DNA of 64,000 bases, from NCBI GenBank assembly GCA_016779205.1, contig JADHOC010000023.1:23845-87844 (forward strand). Direction: 5' to 3'. The translations under genes and the position numbers were made by a program. Shown here one piece after another: positions 1-7,500 of the stretch. Source of the stretch: Planctomycetota bacterium. GTDB lineage: Bacteria; Planctomycetota; UBA1135; GCA-002686595. The notes beneath the pieces are model-generated. The model made no database searches. It was not told the origin of the DNA and saw nothing but the letters and a program-made list of their open reading frames with translations. Position 1 is the stretch's first letter; each line of letters opens with the position of its first letter.

Positions 1-451
1 CAAGGTAGAGCACGATGACCATCACCGAGGCCGCCCCGACGCCGTCCGAGAGCACATCGAAGAGCGAGGCATCCCGGCCGGGCACCGTGGACTGATGGAG
101 CTCATCCGTGAAGCCATAGAGGGTCACCAGCAGCACCGTCCAGAGGGCCCCCACCCCGGTGAGGGCCGTCCACCTGCGGCCCGCCGAGGTCCGCCTCGGC
201 GCGACCGGGACCAGCAGCAACGCCAGGAGGCCGAAGACCACCGTGTGGGCGAAGTTCCAGATGAACCCCTGGAACGGGAGCACCGGCAGGTCCTCCAGGG
301 CGCCGTCCGACGAGGACAGACGGAAGATCAGGAAGGCCCACGCCACGGGGGCCAGCCAGGCCAGGAACCGGGGCTGCGCGAGCAGCACCTCTCCCGCGGC
401 CCGGAGACAGCGCTCACCGGCCGAGGGCCGGACGTCCTCAGGCACCGGCAT
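1..451 (-). CDS. VanZ-like family membrane protein, partial (C-terminus off the left edge)
   Basis: The open frame begins at an ATG (449-451) and stays open to the window edge, giving about 150 residues with no stop. It has three hydrophobic stretches, near residues 20-36, 49-70 and 80-97. After the third comes the VanZ hallmark: Y-G-F-T-D-E-L-H-Q, then G-R-D-A-S-L-F-D-V-L-S-D-G-V-G. This matches the usual D-E-x-x-Q and D-x-x-x-N/D-x-x-G pattern of the family. VanZ-like proteins are small multi-pass inner-membrane proteins of uncertain biochemical role, first named for teicoplanin resistance. The start overlaps the last 14 bases of the nadC-type gene, which implies translational coupling at the end of that minus-strand operon. 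The call is solid for family; function is unknown. Confidence 0.75.
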   Translation of the reverse strand, partial: MPVPEDVRPSAGERCLRAAGEVLLAQPRFLAWLAPVAWAFLIFRLSSSDGALEDLPVLPFQGFIWNFAHTVVFGLLALLLVPVAPRRTSAGRRWTALTGVGALWTVLLVTLYGFTDELHQSTVPGRDASLFDVLSDGVGAASVMVIVLYL

Positions 452-1862
452 CCTGGATCGCCTCCAGGCTCAGCCCCTTGCCATCGGGTGAGACCGACAC
501 CTCGAGGTGATCCACCATCTCGGCGAGCAAGAACAGGCCGCGGCCCCGCTCGTCTTCGAGGTCGGGGAACCCGCTCTCCGGCCGGATGAACCCCTCGATC
601 GTCTCCACGTCACCGCCACCCTGGTCGTCGACGCGGAGGGCCCAGGCGCGCCCTTCTCCCGCGTCCGGGCCGACCCGCACGACCATCCGGACGCGCACGT
701 CGCTCTCGAGGTCAGAGAGGCTCATCGCGGCGCCGCCCCCGCCGTGATCGACCGCGTTGTCGATGAGCTCCCCCGCCACGAACTGGAAGGCCTCAAGCGG
801 CCGCCCTTCCAGGCCGCGTTCCTCGGCGAAGTGCGTCGCGACGCGCCGCGCCATCCGTCCGTGGGCGTGGGTCGCGGGCAGGTCCAGCTCGAGGGTCCCT
901 TCCCTGGACTGGACGCACTCGACCTCGGAGCTAGGGCCCGGGGACCCGCTGGCGAAGCTGAGCTGGAGGGAGAGGTCGAGCGCCTTGGGCGAGTGAGTCA
1001 GCGCCCCCATGGAGATCCGGTCCACGCCCGATCCCGCCACGGCGGAGAGGGTCTCCTGGGTGATGCCGCCCGAGGCTTCGAGGGCCACAGGCCGCCCGCG
1101 CTCCCCCGCGAGTCGCCGCAGCGTCGGAATGAGGGCGGACATCTGAGCCGGTGACATGTTGTCCAGGAGCACCACGTCCGCGTCTCCCCGCACGGCGGCC
1201 TCGGCCTCCGACGGATCGCGGGCCTCGCAGGTGATGGTCACGCCGGGGCCCAGATCGGCGCGCAGGTCAGCGAGGAGCTCCTCCACCGATCGGCCCGAGA
1301 GGTCGATGTGGTTCTCCTTCACCATCGCCTCGTCATGGAGCCCGACCCGGTGGTTGACGCCCCCCCCCACGCGGACGGCGTACTTGTCCAGGAGTCGGAG
1401 CCCGGGGGCGGTCTTGCGGGTGTCGAGGATCTTCACCCCCGTGCCCTCCACGCGGTCCACGGCCTCCCGAGTCCGGGAGGCGACCCCGGACATCCGCTGC
1501 ACGAGGTTGAGCGCCGTCCGCTCCGCCACGAGCAGCGCCCGAGCATCGCCGCGCGCGTGGAGCACGATGTCCCCTGGGACGATGAGCTGGCCATCGGGGA
1601 CGACCGCGTCCACGAGTGAGCCCGGATCGAGCATCCGGAGTATGCGCTCGAAGATCACCCCACCGGCGAAGACCCCCGCCTCCTTGGCGACGAGGGTCGC
1701 GCGCCCGACGACGCCGGCCTTCACCGCGGTGCGCGTCGTCACGTCCTGACGCACGAGGTCCTCCACCGGGGTGTCCGCCGCGACCGCGATGCCCAGGTCC
1801 TCGGAGAGCGCCCGACGGAGGACGTCGTCGAGTGCTTGTTGGAGGTCTCCAGGGTTCATCAT
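438..1862 (-). CDS. nadC: Nicotinate-nucleotide pyrophosphorylase (carboxylating) fused to an RsbW-like HATPase domain
   Basis: The N-terminal ~300 residues are quinolinate phosphoribosyltransferase, converting quinolinate and PRPP to nicotinate mononucleotide in de novo NAD synthesis. Diagnostic motifs are T-R-K-T-A-P-G-L-R near residue 160, G-G-G-V-N-H-R, M-V-K-E-N-H-I, and E-A-S-G-G-I with S-M-G-A near the end of the barrel. A typical NadC is about 280-300 residues. Here a further ~150 residues carry a GHKL ATPase fold of the anti-sigma RsbW/SpoIIAB type: N-box E-L-I-D-N-A-V-D-H near 365, D-D-Q-G-G-G near 413, and E-R-G-R-G-L near 439. The joint is continuous in one frame. I chose the double ATG at 1857-1862; an in-frame start 18 codons upstream exists. 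It lies 57 bases downstream of the ComEA-like gene. The fusion is unusual for NadC. Confidence 0.9.
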   Translation of the reverse strand: MMNPGDLQQALDDVLRRALSEDLGIAVAADTPVEDLVRQDVTTRTAVKAGVVGRATLVAKEAGVFAGGVIFERILRMLDPGSLVDAVVPDGQLIVPGDIVLHARGDARALLVAERTALNLVQRMSGVASRTREAVDRVEGTGVKILDTRKTAPGLRLLDKYAVRVGGGVNHRVGLHDEAMVKENHIDLSGRSVEELLADLRADLGPGVTITCEARDPSEAEAAVRGDADVVLLDNMSPAQMSALIPTLRRLAGERGRPVALEASGGITQETLSAVAGSGVDRISMGALTHSPKALDLSLQLSFASGSPGPSSEVECVQSREGTLELDLPATHAHGRMARRVATHFAEERGLEGRPLEAFQFVAGELIDNAVDHGGGGAAMSLSDLESDVRVRMVVRVGPDAGEGRAWALRVDDQGGGDVETIEGFIRPESGFPDLEDERGRGLFLLAEMVDHLEVSVSPDGKGLSLEAIQDAGA

Positions 1863-1919
1863 TGCCTTGGGCAGGGCTCGGGAGTCGGCGCGGTGCCGGG
1901 CACCTTCGCGGGCCACAGT

Positions 1920-2351
1920 CTATCCCCCCGGACCGGCTCCAGAGGGCGTCGCCCCGCGATGAGGGGCACAGGCCCCAGCCAGGGACCAGCTCGCGTCGAC
2001 CCCGATGGGAGGCTCGGCCAGGATCGCCCGGGCCGCGCGGGCCGTCCGGGGCCCCACACCGACGAGGTCCTCGAGCTCTGCCTCCGGCCCCTGGTCCCAG
2101 ATGTGGCGGGCGAGGTCCACGGATCGCCGCGGCCCCACGCCGGGCGCCCTGCGCAGGGCCCGGGGATGGGGAAGGGCAGGCCATGTCCGCCCCTGCCCCG
2201 ATTCCAGCGACAGCGCCCACCGGCCCGCCGCAAGGGCCTCGCTGCGCTCTGCCACGAGCGTCCCGGACCACCACCCGACCAGCAGGAGCAAGGCGGCCCC
2301 ACCCGCCGGGGCCGGCGTCCGACCCGTCCATGCACCCACAGCACGCCCCAC
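1920..2351 (-). CDS. ComEA-like helix-hairpin-helix protein with N-terminal membrane anchor
   Basis: 143 residues. An N-terminal hydrophobic segment (about residues 18-33) is followed, after a short linker, by two helix-hairpin-helix motifs: A-P-G-V-G-P-R-R near residue 70 and L-V-G-V-G-P-R-T-A-R near 96. The G-V-G-P-R pattern is the DNA-backbone-binding hairpin seen in ComEA. ComEA captures DNA at the outer face of the membrane during natural transformation. No other competence gene is visible nearby, so a general DNA-binding role is equally possible. The start is a GTG at 2351; no ATG lies upstream in frame, and the exact start is uncertain. It sits between the FlhG-like ATPase (73-base gap) and nadC on the same strand, consistent with one operon. 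Confidence 0.65.
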   Translation of the reverse strand: MGRAVGAWTGRTPAPAGGAALLLLVGWWSGTLVAERSEALAAGRWALSLESGQGRTWPALPHPRALRRAPGVGPRRSVDLARHIWDQGPEAELEDLVGVGPRTARAARAILAEPPIGVDASWSLAGACAPHRGATPSGAGPGG

Positions 2352-2424
2352 GTTCCACGGACGATCGACGCCCCTCGACGTGACGGCCTCGGCTGCCGAA
2401 GCCGAACCGGGACGAGGGGGGAGG

Positions 2425-3372
2425 TCAGGCGCGCCGGGTCGCCCGGGGGCCGGTGGACATCTCCTCGAGACGCCACCCCGCGCCCAGGCCCTCGCGCTCC
2501 TGGAGCTGATCGAGCAGCCTGGCGACGATCTGTTCGAGGGCCTGCGCCACGGCCGACTCCGGCTCTCCCGAGACGACGGACCTGCGCCGCTGGGTGCAGC
2601 GGAAGACCGCTCGGTCGTCGGGGATCCACCCCAGCACCTCGAGCCGTTGATCCAGGAACTTGCGCGTCACCTCCCGGAGCCGATCCCCGACGTCCCGGGC
2701 CTCCTGGTCGGAGGTGGCGCGGTTCACGACGAGCAGCGGTAGCTCGCGGGGCACCCCCGCCGCGGCGCATTGCCGGACGAAGACCTTCAGGAAGGCGTAC
2801 GCGTCGGTCATCGCCGTGACGTCGGGCGTCGTGACGAGGACCGTCCGATCACAGGCGGCGGCGAAGGCCACGGTCTGGCGGGAGAGGCCGGCCGCCGAGT
2901 CCACGAGGAGGAACTCGTAGCCCGCCTCGATCCGCCCCAATCCGCGGCCGATCATCTCCAGCTCGTACTCGCGCAGGCCCGCGAGTCGGCCGACGCCGGA
3001 GCCGCCGGGGAGCAGGTCGAGGCCGTCCGAGCAGGGGGTCACGATCTCATGCACCGCGCGGTCCCCTGCGACCACGTCCGCGAAGCTCCGCTCCGGGTGA
3101 ACGTCGTGGAAGATGTGAGCGTTGGCGCACCCGAGGTCAGCGTCGAGGAGGAGCGTCTTCCCCTTCAGACGAAGAATGTCGGCGACCGCGGCGGTGAGGG
3201 AGGACTTGCCGGTGCCCCCCTTGCCGCTGGCGATACAGAGGGAGCGGCAGCGGACCGACCGCGGACCCGGAGCACCCGATGAGGCCCGGAAGGGCTCCAC
3301 GGGGAGGCGCTCGCCGGTCTCGGCACGGCGGCCGATCCGGAGCAGCTGGCGCGCATGATCCCATCGGTTCAT
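2425..3372 (-). CDS. MinD/ParA-family ATPase, FlhG (FleN/YlxH)-like
   Basis: 315 residues. The deviant Walker A is S-G-K-G-G-T-G-K-S near residue 49, followed by the Walker A' region D-A-D-L-G-C-A-N-A and the Walker B region V-D-S-A-A-G. The stretch T-T-P-D-V-T-A-M-T-D-A-Y-A is the version of the MinD fold characteristic of FlhG, which sets flagellar number and placement and acts with the FlhF GTPase. No flagellar gene is in the window, so it may instead position another envelope machine. The N-terminal ~48 residues are basic and precede the ATPase core; FlhG proteins often have such an extension for contact with FlhF or FleQ. It starts at ATG 3372 and is the second gene after ruvC on this strand. 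Confidence 0.85.
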   Translation of the reverse strand: MNRWDHARQLLRIGRRAETGERLPVEPFRASSGAPGPRSVRCRSLCIASGKGGTGKSSLTAAVADILRLKGKTLLLDADLGCANAHIFHDVHPERSFADVVAGDRAVHEIVTPCSDGLDLLPGGSGVGRLAGLREYELEMIGRGLGRIEAGYEFLLVDSAAGLSRQTVAFAAACDRTVLVTTPDVTAMTDAYAFLKVFVRQCAAAGVPRELPLLVVNRATSDQEARDVGDRLREVTRKFLDQRLEVLGWIPDDRAVFRCTQRRRSVVSGEPESAVAQALEQIVARLLDQLQEREGLGAGWRLEEMSTGPRATRRA

Positions 3373-3606
3373 CGATCCACGTCTCCTGTTGGCTGCGAGC
3401 CCCTACTTCTTCCAGAACAGCCCTCGATCACAGCGAGCGAGACCGGGCCCCTGAGGCGTCCCCACTCCTGCTCCAGGCGAGGGGATTCCCCAGGTGGGTC
3501 AACGGCCGAGGAGGGGCGACTCCGCACCCAATTCCCGTCGAATTCTCGGGAGCCGAACGCCGCGGCGCCCGTGAGCCCCGTGGGCGGCGCCCACCGGGGA
3601 GCCCCC

Positions 3607-4140
3607 TCAGGCCAGCCGGTCAGCGAATCGGCGGCGGTGGACGTAGGTCAGGGCCAGGGCCAGGGCATCGGTGGCGTCGATGGGCTCCGGGGCGACCTCG
3701 AGGCCGAGCTCCGCCGCGACCATGGCAGCCACCCGCTCCTTCTTGGCCTGGCCGTCGCCCACGATGGACTTCTTCGCCTCGGACGCCTGGTACTGAACCA
3801 CCTCGGCACCGTGGACCACCGCCGCGGAGAGGGCCACCCCGCGCCCCTCTCCCACCCGCAGCGCGGACTGCATGTTGACCGCGGTGAAGGCGTGCTCGAC
3901 CACCACGACCGCCGGACGGAGCCTCGTCAGCAGGATGTCCAGCTCCTTCCGGATCGTCCCCAGGCGCGTGGGGACGTCCTTCGACGAGCCGCCGCGGATG
4001 GCGCCCGCCGCCAGCATCCGGGGACCGTCGGCGTGGTGGATGATGGCCCCGTAGCCCATCAGCCTCGTCCCCGGGTCGATCCCGAGGATCACCGGCCAGG
4101 CGAGGTCCGCTGGCACCTGAGGAAGTTCTGAGGTGGACAT
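3607..4140 (-). CDS. ruvC: Holliday junction endodeoxyribonuclease RuvC
   Basis: 177 residues, near the usual ~170. RuvC is a dimeric Mg-dependent nuclease that nicks Holliday junctions symmetrically after RuvAB branch migration. All four acidic catalytic positions can be placed: the Asp of L-G-I-D-P-G-T near residue 21, the Glu of V-V-V-V-E-H-A-F near 80, and the C-terminal pair in D-A-T-D-A-L-A-L-A-L. The motif N-M-Q-S-A-L followed by G-E-G-R-G-V-A-L also fits the family. ruvA and ruvB are not adjacent. The gene is divergent from ispD, with 95 bases between starts; a TAGGCT hexamer lies 32 bases upstream. Confidence 0.95.
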   Translation of the reverse strand: MSTSELPQVPADLAWPVILGIDPGTRLMGYGAIIHHADGPRMLAAGAIRGGSSKDVPTRLGTIRKELDILLTRLRPAVVVVEHAFTAVNMQSALRVGEGRGVALSAAVVHGAEVVQYQASEAKKSIVGDGQAKKERVAAMVAAELGLEVAPEPIDATDALALALTYVHRRRFADRLA

Positions 4141-4172
4141 GGGCGTTGCGACCGTGCGGCGGTCGGGACTTG

Positions 4173-4178
4173 AGCCTA
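4173..4178 (-). promoter_or_regulatory. Candidate -10 element (TAGGCT) for ruvC
   Basis: On the minus strand the hexamer TAGGCT ends 32 bases before the ruvC ATG. It belongs to the recurring TAGRNT set described in the findings. Overlapping it on plus is TACGTT (4177-4182), which could serve the divergent ispD gene. I see no TTGACA-like -35 at the expected distance. Confidence 0.4.
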
Positions 4179-4235
4179 CGTTATCGGCGCCGCGCCCAAC
4201 AACGCGCCCCGGGGAAGGGGCCGCGCGGCCCCCAC

Positions 4236-4973
4236 ATGGAGCTCAGAGACCCCAAAGAAGGCCCCGCACTGCGGTCCGCCGCCGTCCTCCTCGCCGCCGG
4301 CGCCTCCACGCGCATGGGTGGCGAGACCTCGAAGGCCCTCAGGGAGCTCGGCGGCCGCACGATCCTGGAGCGGTCGGCCGCGGCCCTGCTCGCTGCTCCC
4401 TCCGTCGTGGAGCTGGTGGTGGTGATCCGGGAGGCGGATCGCGCCGCGGTGGAGGCGGCGCTGTCGGCACACCGCGGGGCGATCCACGCCCTGGTGGAGG
4501 GCGGCGCCGAGCGAACGGACTCCGTGCGCGAGGGCGTCCGCGCCACCTCGGGCGACGTCGACGTGGTCCTGGTCCATGACGCCGCGCGGTGCTTCGTCGA
4601 GCCAGGGCACGTGGAGTCCGTCGCCAGGGCGGCCTACGAGCACGGCAGCGCGCTGCTCGCGACACGGGTCAGCGACACCCTCAAGTTCGTCCCCAATGGA
4701 TTCCTGTCCGAGGAGTCCATGGACCGCGAGCAGTACTGGTCGGCCCAGACCCCGCAGGGCATGCGGGCCGCGCGCTTCCACGATGTGCTCGCGCGCGCCG
4801 ACCGGGATGGCTTCCGCCCCACGGATGACGCGGCCCTGCACGAGCACTACCACGGCCCCTCGCGCGTCGTGGAGGGGTCACGTCACAACCTCAAGATGAC
4901 CACGCCGGACGACCTCGTGCTGGGCGCCGCCCTGGCCTCCGTCCTGGACTCCGCCGGAGGAGGCGACTCATGA
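4236..4973 (+). CDS. ispD: 2-C-methyl-D-erythritol 4-phosphate cytidylyltransferase
   Basis: 245 residues from the ATG at 4236. IspD joins CTP to MEP to give CDP-methylerythritol, the third step of the non-mevalonate isoprenoid pathway. Motifs are L-A-A-G-A-S-T-R-M-G near the N-terminus for CTP binding, V-L-V-H-D-A-A-R, Q-T-P-Q-G, T-D-D-A, and N-L-K-M-T-T-P-D-D near the C-terminus. All match family signatures. An upstream in-frame start at 4146 would add 30 low-complexity residues and is rejected because the CTP-binding loop normally starts within about 20 residues of the N-terminus. The stop overlaps the ispF start in ATGA, indicating coupled translation. Confidence 0.95.
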   Translation: MELRDPKEGPALRSAAVLLAAGASTRMGGETSKALRELGGRTILERSAAALLAAPSVVELVVVIREADRAAVEAALSAHRGAIHALVEGGAERTDSVREGVRATSGDVDVVLVHDAARCFVEPGHVESVARAAYEHGSALLATRVSDTLKFVPNGFLSEESMDREQYWSAQTPQGMRAARFHDVLARADRDGFRPTDDAALHEHYHGPSRVVEGSRHNLKMTTPDDLVLGAALASVLDSAGGGDS

Positions 4974-5449
4974 GCATGCGCGTCGGCCTGGGTTTTGATC
5001 TTCACCGACTCGAGGAGGGCCGCCCCTGTGTCCTCGGCGGGGTCACCCTCCCCCACCCCACTGGCCCCGCCGGGCACTCCGACGGGGACGCCGTGCTCCA
5101 CGCCCTCACGGACGCCGTCACCGGCGCCGCCGGGCTGGATGACATCGGCACGCTCTTCCCTGACGACGACCCGCGCTGGAAGGACGCGGACAGCGCCGCG
5201 CTCTTCAGCGAGGCCATCCGCCTGGTCCACGCCGCCGGGTGGGCGCTGGTGAACCTCGACGTGGTGATCGCCACGGAGGGCCCCCGGATCAAGCCCCATC
5301 GACCCGCCATGCGCGCGCGGATCGCGGAGCTCGCCGGGGTGGACGCCGGCGCCGTCAACGTGAAGGGCAAGACCCTGGAGGGGATGGGCGCCCTCGCGGG
5401 CGGCGCTGGGGTCGCCGTCCAGGCGGTCTGCCTGCTCGAGAGCGTCTGA
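4970..5449 (+). CDS. ispF: 2-C-methyl-D-erythritol 2,4-cyclodiphosphate synthase
   Basis: 159 residues, the normal size for this homotrimeric enzyme. IspF cyclises CDP-ME 2-phosphate to MEcPP with loss of CMP. Zinc ligands are visible in G-F-D-L-H-R (Asp10 and His12) and G-H-S-D-G-D-A-V-L-H. D-I-G-T-L-F-P-D-D-D-P and a late K-G-K-T-L-E-G-M-G follow the family layout; the last is a variant of the common K-A-T-T-T-E-G-L-G. It overlaps ispD by four bases. The ispD-ispF pairing is common, but ispE, the intervening step, is not in the window. Confidence 0.95.
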   Translation: MSMRVGLGFDLHRLEEGRPCVLGGVTLPHPTGPAGHSDGDAVLHALTDAVTGAAGLDDIGTLFPDDDPRWKDADSAALFSEAIRLVHAAGWALVNLDVVIATEGPRIKPHRPAMRARIAELAGVDAGAVNVKGKTLEGMGALAGGAGVAVQAVCLLESV

Positions 5450-5466
5450 TCACATGGCCGGGCACA

Positions 5467-5488
5467 GGATTGCCCCTGTAGGCAATCC
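5467..5488 (+). terminator. Inverted repeat after ispF, possible terminator
   Basis: GGATTGCC (5467-5474) and GGCAATCC (5481-5488) form a perfect 8-bp stem around a 6-base loop, 17 bases after the ispF stop. No T-run follows, so it could be an operator or an intrinsic stem acting with Rho. It lies just upstream of the TAGGGT hexamer of the next gene. Confidence 0.35.
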
Positions 5489-5501
5489 CGCACCGCGTGG
5501 T

Positions 5502-5507
5502 TAGGGT
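5502..5507 (+). promoter_or_regulatory. Candidate -10 element (TAGGGT)
   Basis: TAGGGT ends 31 bases before the ATG at 5539. The same spacing (30-32 bases) is seen before the dimethylargininase-like gene, the 60251 gene, the 44138 gene and ruvC. No clear -35 is visible. Confidence 0.35.
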
Positions 5508-5538
5508 CGAGCGGGCGCGCTGCCCCTTCCCCACCCCC

Positions 5539-7467
5539 ATGCCCATCGACCTCTCCCCGACGACCTCGGTCGCGCCGGCTCCCGCCCGGCGCGCGCTGCT
5601 GCAGAGCCTCTGCTGGCTCGCCCTGCTCCTCGTCCTTGCGCCACGCACCACCGCCCAGGACACGGACGACGGCCCGGCACCGGGCCTCCGGAAGGTCCCC
5701 CTCGCGCTCCAGAGCGACATCAGCAAGGCCCTGGATCTCGGGGTCGAGCACCTGCTCACGACCCAGTCGATGGACGGCTCATGGCTCCAGAACCTGGACA
5801 ACTACGGGCCCGGGATGACCGGCCTCGCCCTCTACGCCCTCCTCAAGTCTGGGCTTTCCCCGGAGCACCCGGCGGTGCGGAGGGGCTTCGCCTTCATGGA
5901 GCGCCACCCCCCGAAGAAGACCTACAGCCGCTCGTGCGTGCTGCTCGCCGTCGCCACCCGCGGGCTGGAGCAGGACGAGGAGTGGATGGAGCGGCTGGTG
6001 GAGGAGCTCCTCGACACGCAGGTGGTCGAGGGCTGGGCCTACCCGGGCAGCCACCCCGACCTCTCGAACACCCAGTACGCCGCCATGGCCTTGCGTGCTG
6101 CGGCAGCGGCAGGGGTCTCGATCCCCGCCAAGGTCTGGAAGCGCCTCGCTGACGCGGTCCTCGACTACGCCGAGCCGGTCCAGGGCGTCGAGAGCGGGCT
6201 CAGGGCCCGCGGCTTCCGCTACACCACCAACGCGGCCAACGCGACCGGCAGCATGACGGCGGCCGGGGTGGCCGTGCTGTCGATCTGCATCGAGCAGATG
6301 CGCGGGCGCAAGGGCCCCTACGAGCGCGCCCTCGCCGAGGGCAAGCACTGGCTCGACACCCACTTCGACGTGGAGCGCAACCCGGTGCCCGACTCCGAGT
6401 CCGGCTCCATGGGGCGGTACTACTACTACCTCTACGGCATCGAGCGGGTCGGCTCGCTCCTGAAGGATGGACTCATGGCCGGCAAGCCCTGGTACCAGCT
6501 CGGGGCCGAGAACCTCGTCGCCAGGCAATCCGAAGAGGGACGCTGGGGGAACGAGGCGGAGACGGCCTTCTCCATGCTCTTCCTCTCCCGCGCCACCGGC
6601 TCCTTCGGTCCGATCTCAGGCAAGACCAAGGCCGTCAAGGGCAACCGCTGGGCCTTCGGCGCCGATGACCCCAAGGCCGACGTCTCCCTGCGGGCCAGCG
6701 GTCGGTCCAAGACCACGATCTGGATCTCCTCCTTCGGGGAGGACGCCTCCTTCAAGCACGGCTCCGGCGAGGACGGCGAGGGACCGATCGAGGTGGAGCG
6801 CGTCGAGTACTGGCGGCCGCCCTTCGAGGGCGAGACCGGGCAGGTCCTGATTGCAGAGGTCGTCCCCGGAACCGATGGCGCGGCGGCCCAGCAGCGCTAC
6901 GCCGTGCAGTGCGACCTCGACGGCCCTCGAATGTGCGACGTGACGGCACACGTCTTCGTGGCCGGGAAGTCGGACCCGCTGAAGTCCAAGCCGCTGCGTA
7001 TCCGCGTGGGGATCACGGACCGCCCGGAGTGGGATCGCTACGCGACCGACATGGACCAGAACCTCCTGCGCCTCGTGCAGGTGAAGGCCGCGGCCTCCAG
7101 CGAGGGGACCGGCGCCCAGGGCAAGGCGGCTTCGACCATCGACCGGATGACCGGCGTCGGCTGGAGCCCCGCCGCCACGGACGCCGCCCCCTGGGTCGAG
7201 ATCACGCTGAAGAAGAAGCTGAAGACGAACCAGATCGTGCTGAGTCACGGCAGGCCGTCGAGCCCTCGGTTCGGGGACTTCACGATCACGATCAATGGCA
7301 AGGACAAGGACGTGATCAAGGGCAGCATGACGCCTGACCACCGGGTGAAGACGGTCATCCAGCTGGAGAAGCCGTTGCCCGTGGGCTCCCTGCGGATCGA
7401 GTTCGCCGGTGGTCCCTTCGAGAAGCCGCCGAGCCTCGGCGAGGTCGAGCTGCGCCGGGTGCGCTGA
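5539..7467 (+). CDS. Secreted protein: terpenoid-cyclase-fold (alpha-toroid) repeats plus C-terminal discoidin-like domain
   Basis: 642 residues. The N-terminus has an Arg pair, a hydrophobic core and an A-x-A-like cleavage region ending near T-T-A-Q, so the protein is exported. Residues ~60-370 carry repeats of the squalene-cyclase/prenyltransferase alpha-toroid, for example Q-S-M-D-G-S-W and a later E-E-G-R-W-G-N, with G-M-T-G-L-A-L-Y-A-L-L. The last ~130 residues resemble an F5/8 type C (discoidin) beta-sandwich, with W-V-E-I-T-L-K-K and a closing L-G-E-V-E-L. Such combinations occur in planctomycete exoproteins. No catalytic Asp-rich motif was seen, so enzymatic activity is doubtful. An upstream GTG at 5497 is possible, but the ATG places the signal sequence better. 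Confidence 0.7.
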   Translation: MPIDLSPTTSVAPAPARRALLQSLCWLALLLVLAPRTTAQDTDDGPAPGLRKVPLALQSDISKALDLGVEHLLTTQSMDGSWLQNLDNYGPGMTGLALYALLKSGLSPEHPAVRRGFAFMERHPPKKTYSRSCVLLAVATRGLEQDEEWMERLVEELLDTQVVEGWAYPGSHPDLSNTQYAAMALRAAAAAGVSIPAKVWKRLADAVLDYAEPVQGVESGLRARGFRYTTNAANATGSMTAAGVAVLSICIEQMRGRKGPYERALAEGKHWLDTHFDVERNPVPDSESGSMGRYYYYLYGIERVGSLLKDGLMAGKPWYQLGAENLVARQSEEGRWGNEAETAFSMLFLSRATGSFGPISGKTKAVKGNRWAFGADDPKADVSLRASGRSKTTIWISSFGEDASFKHGSGEDGEGPIEVERVEYWRPPFEGETGQVLIAEVVPGTDGAAAQQRYAVQCDLDGPRMCDVTAHVFVAGKSDPLKSKPLRIRVGITDRPEWDRYATDMDQNLLRLVQVKAAASSEGTGAQGKAASTIDRMTGVGWSPAATDAAPWVEITLKKKLKTNQIVLSHGRPSSPRFGDFTITINGKDKDVIKGSMTPDHRVKTVIQLEKPLPVGSLRIEFAGGPFEKPPSLGEVELRRVR

Positions 7468-7500
7468 GCCCGCCGGCTCCCACGCCCCCAGCGGACAAGG

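Noticed and set aside
1920..2351. A competence operon based on the ComEA-like protein
   Set aside because: No comEC, comF or pilus genes are nearby; the HhH motifs alone do not establish a transformation role.
2425..3372. Evidence for a flagellar gene cluster from the FlhG-like ATPase
   Set aside because: No flagellar structural or regulatory gene is present in the window; FlhG relatives also occur outside flagellar loci.
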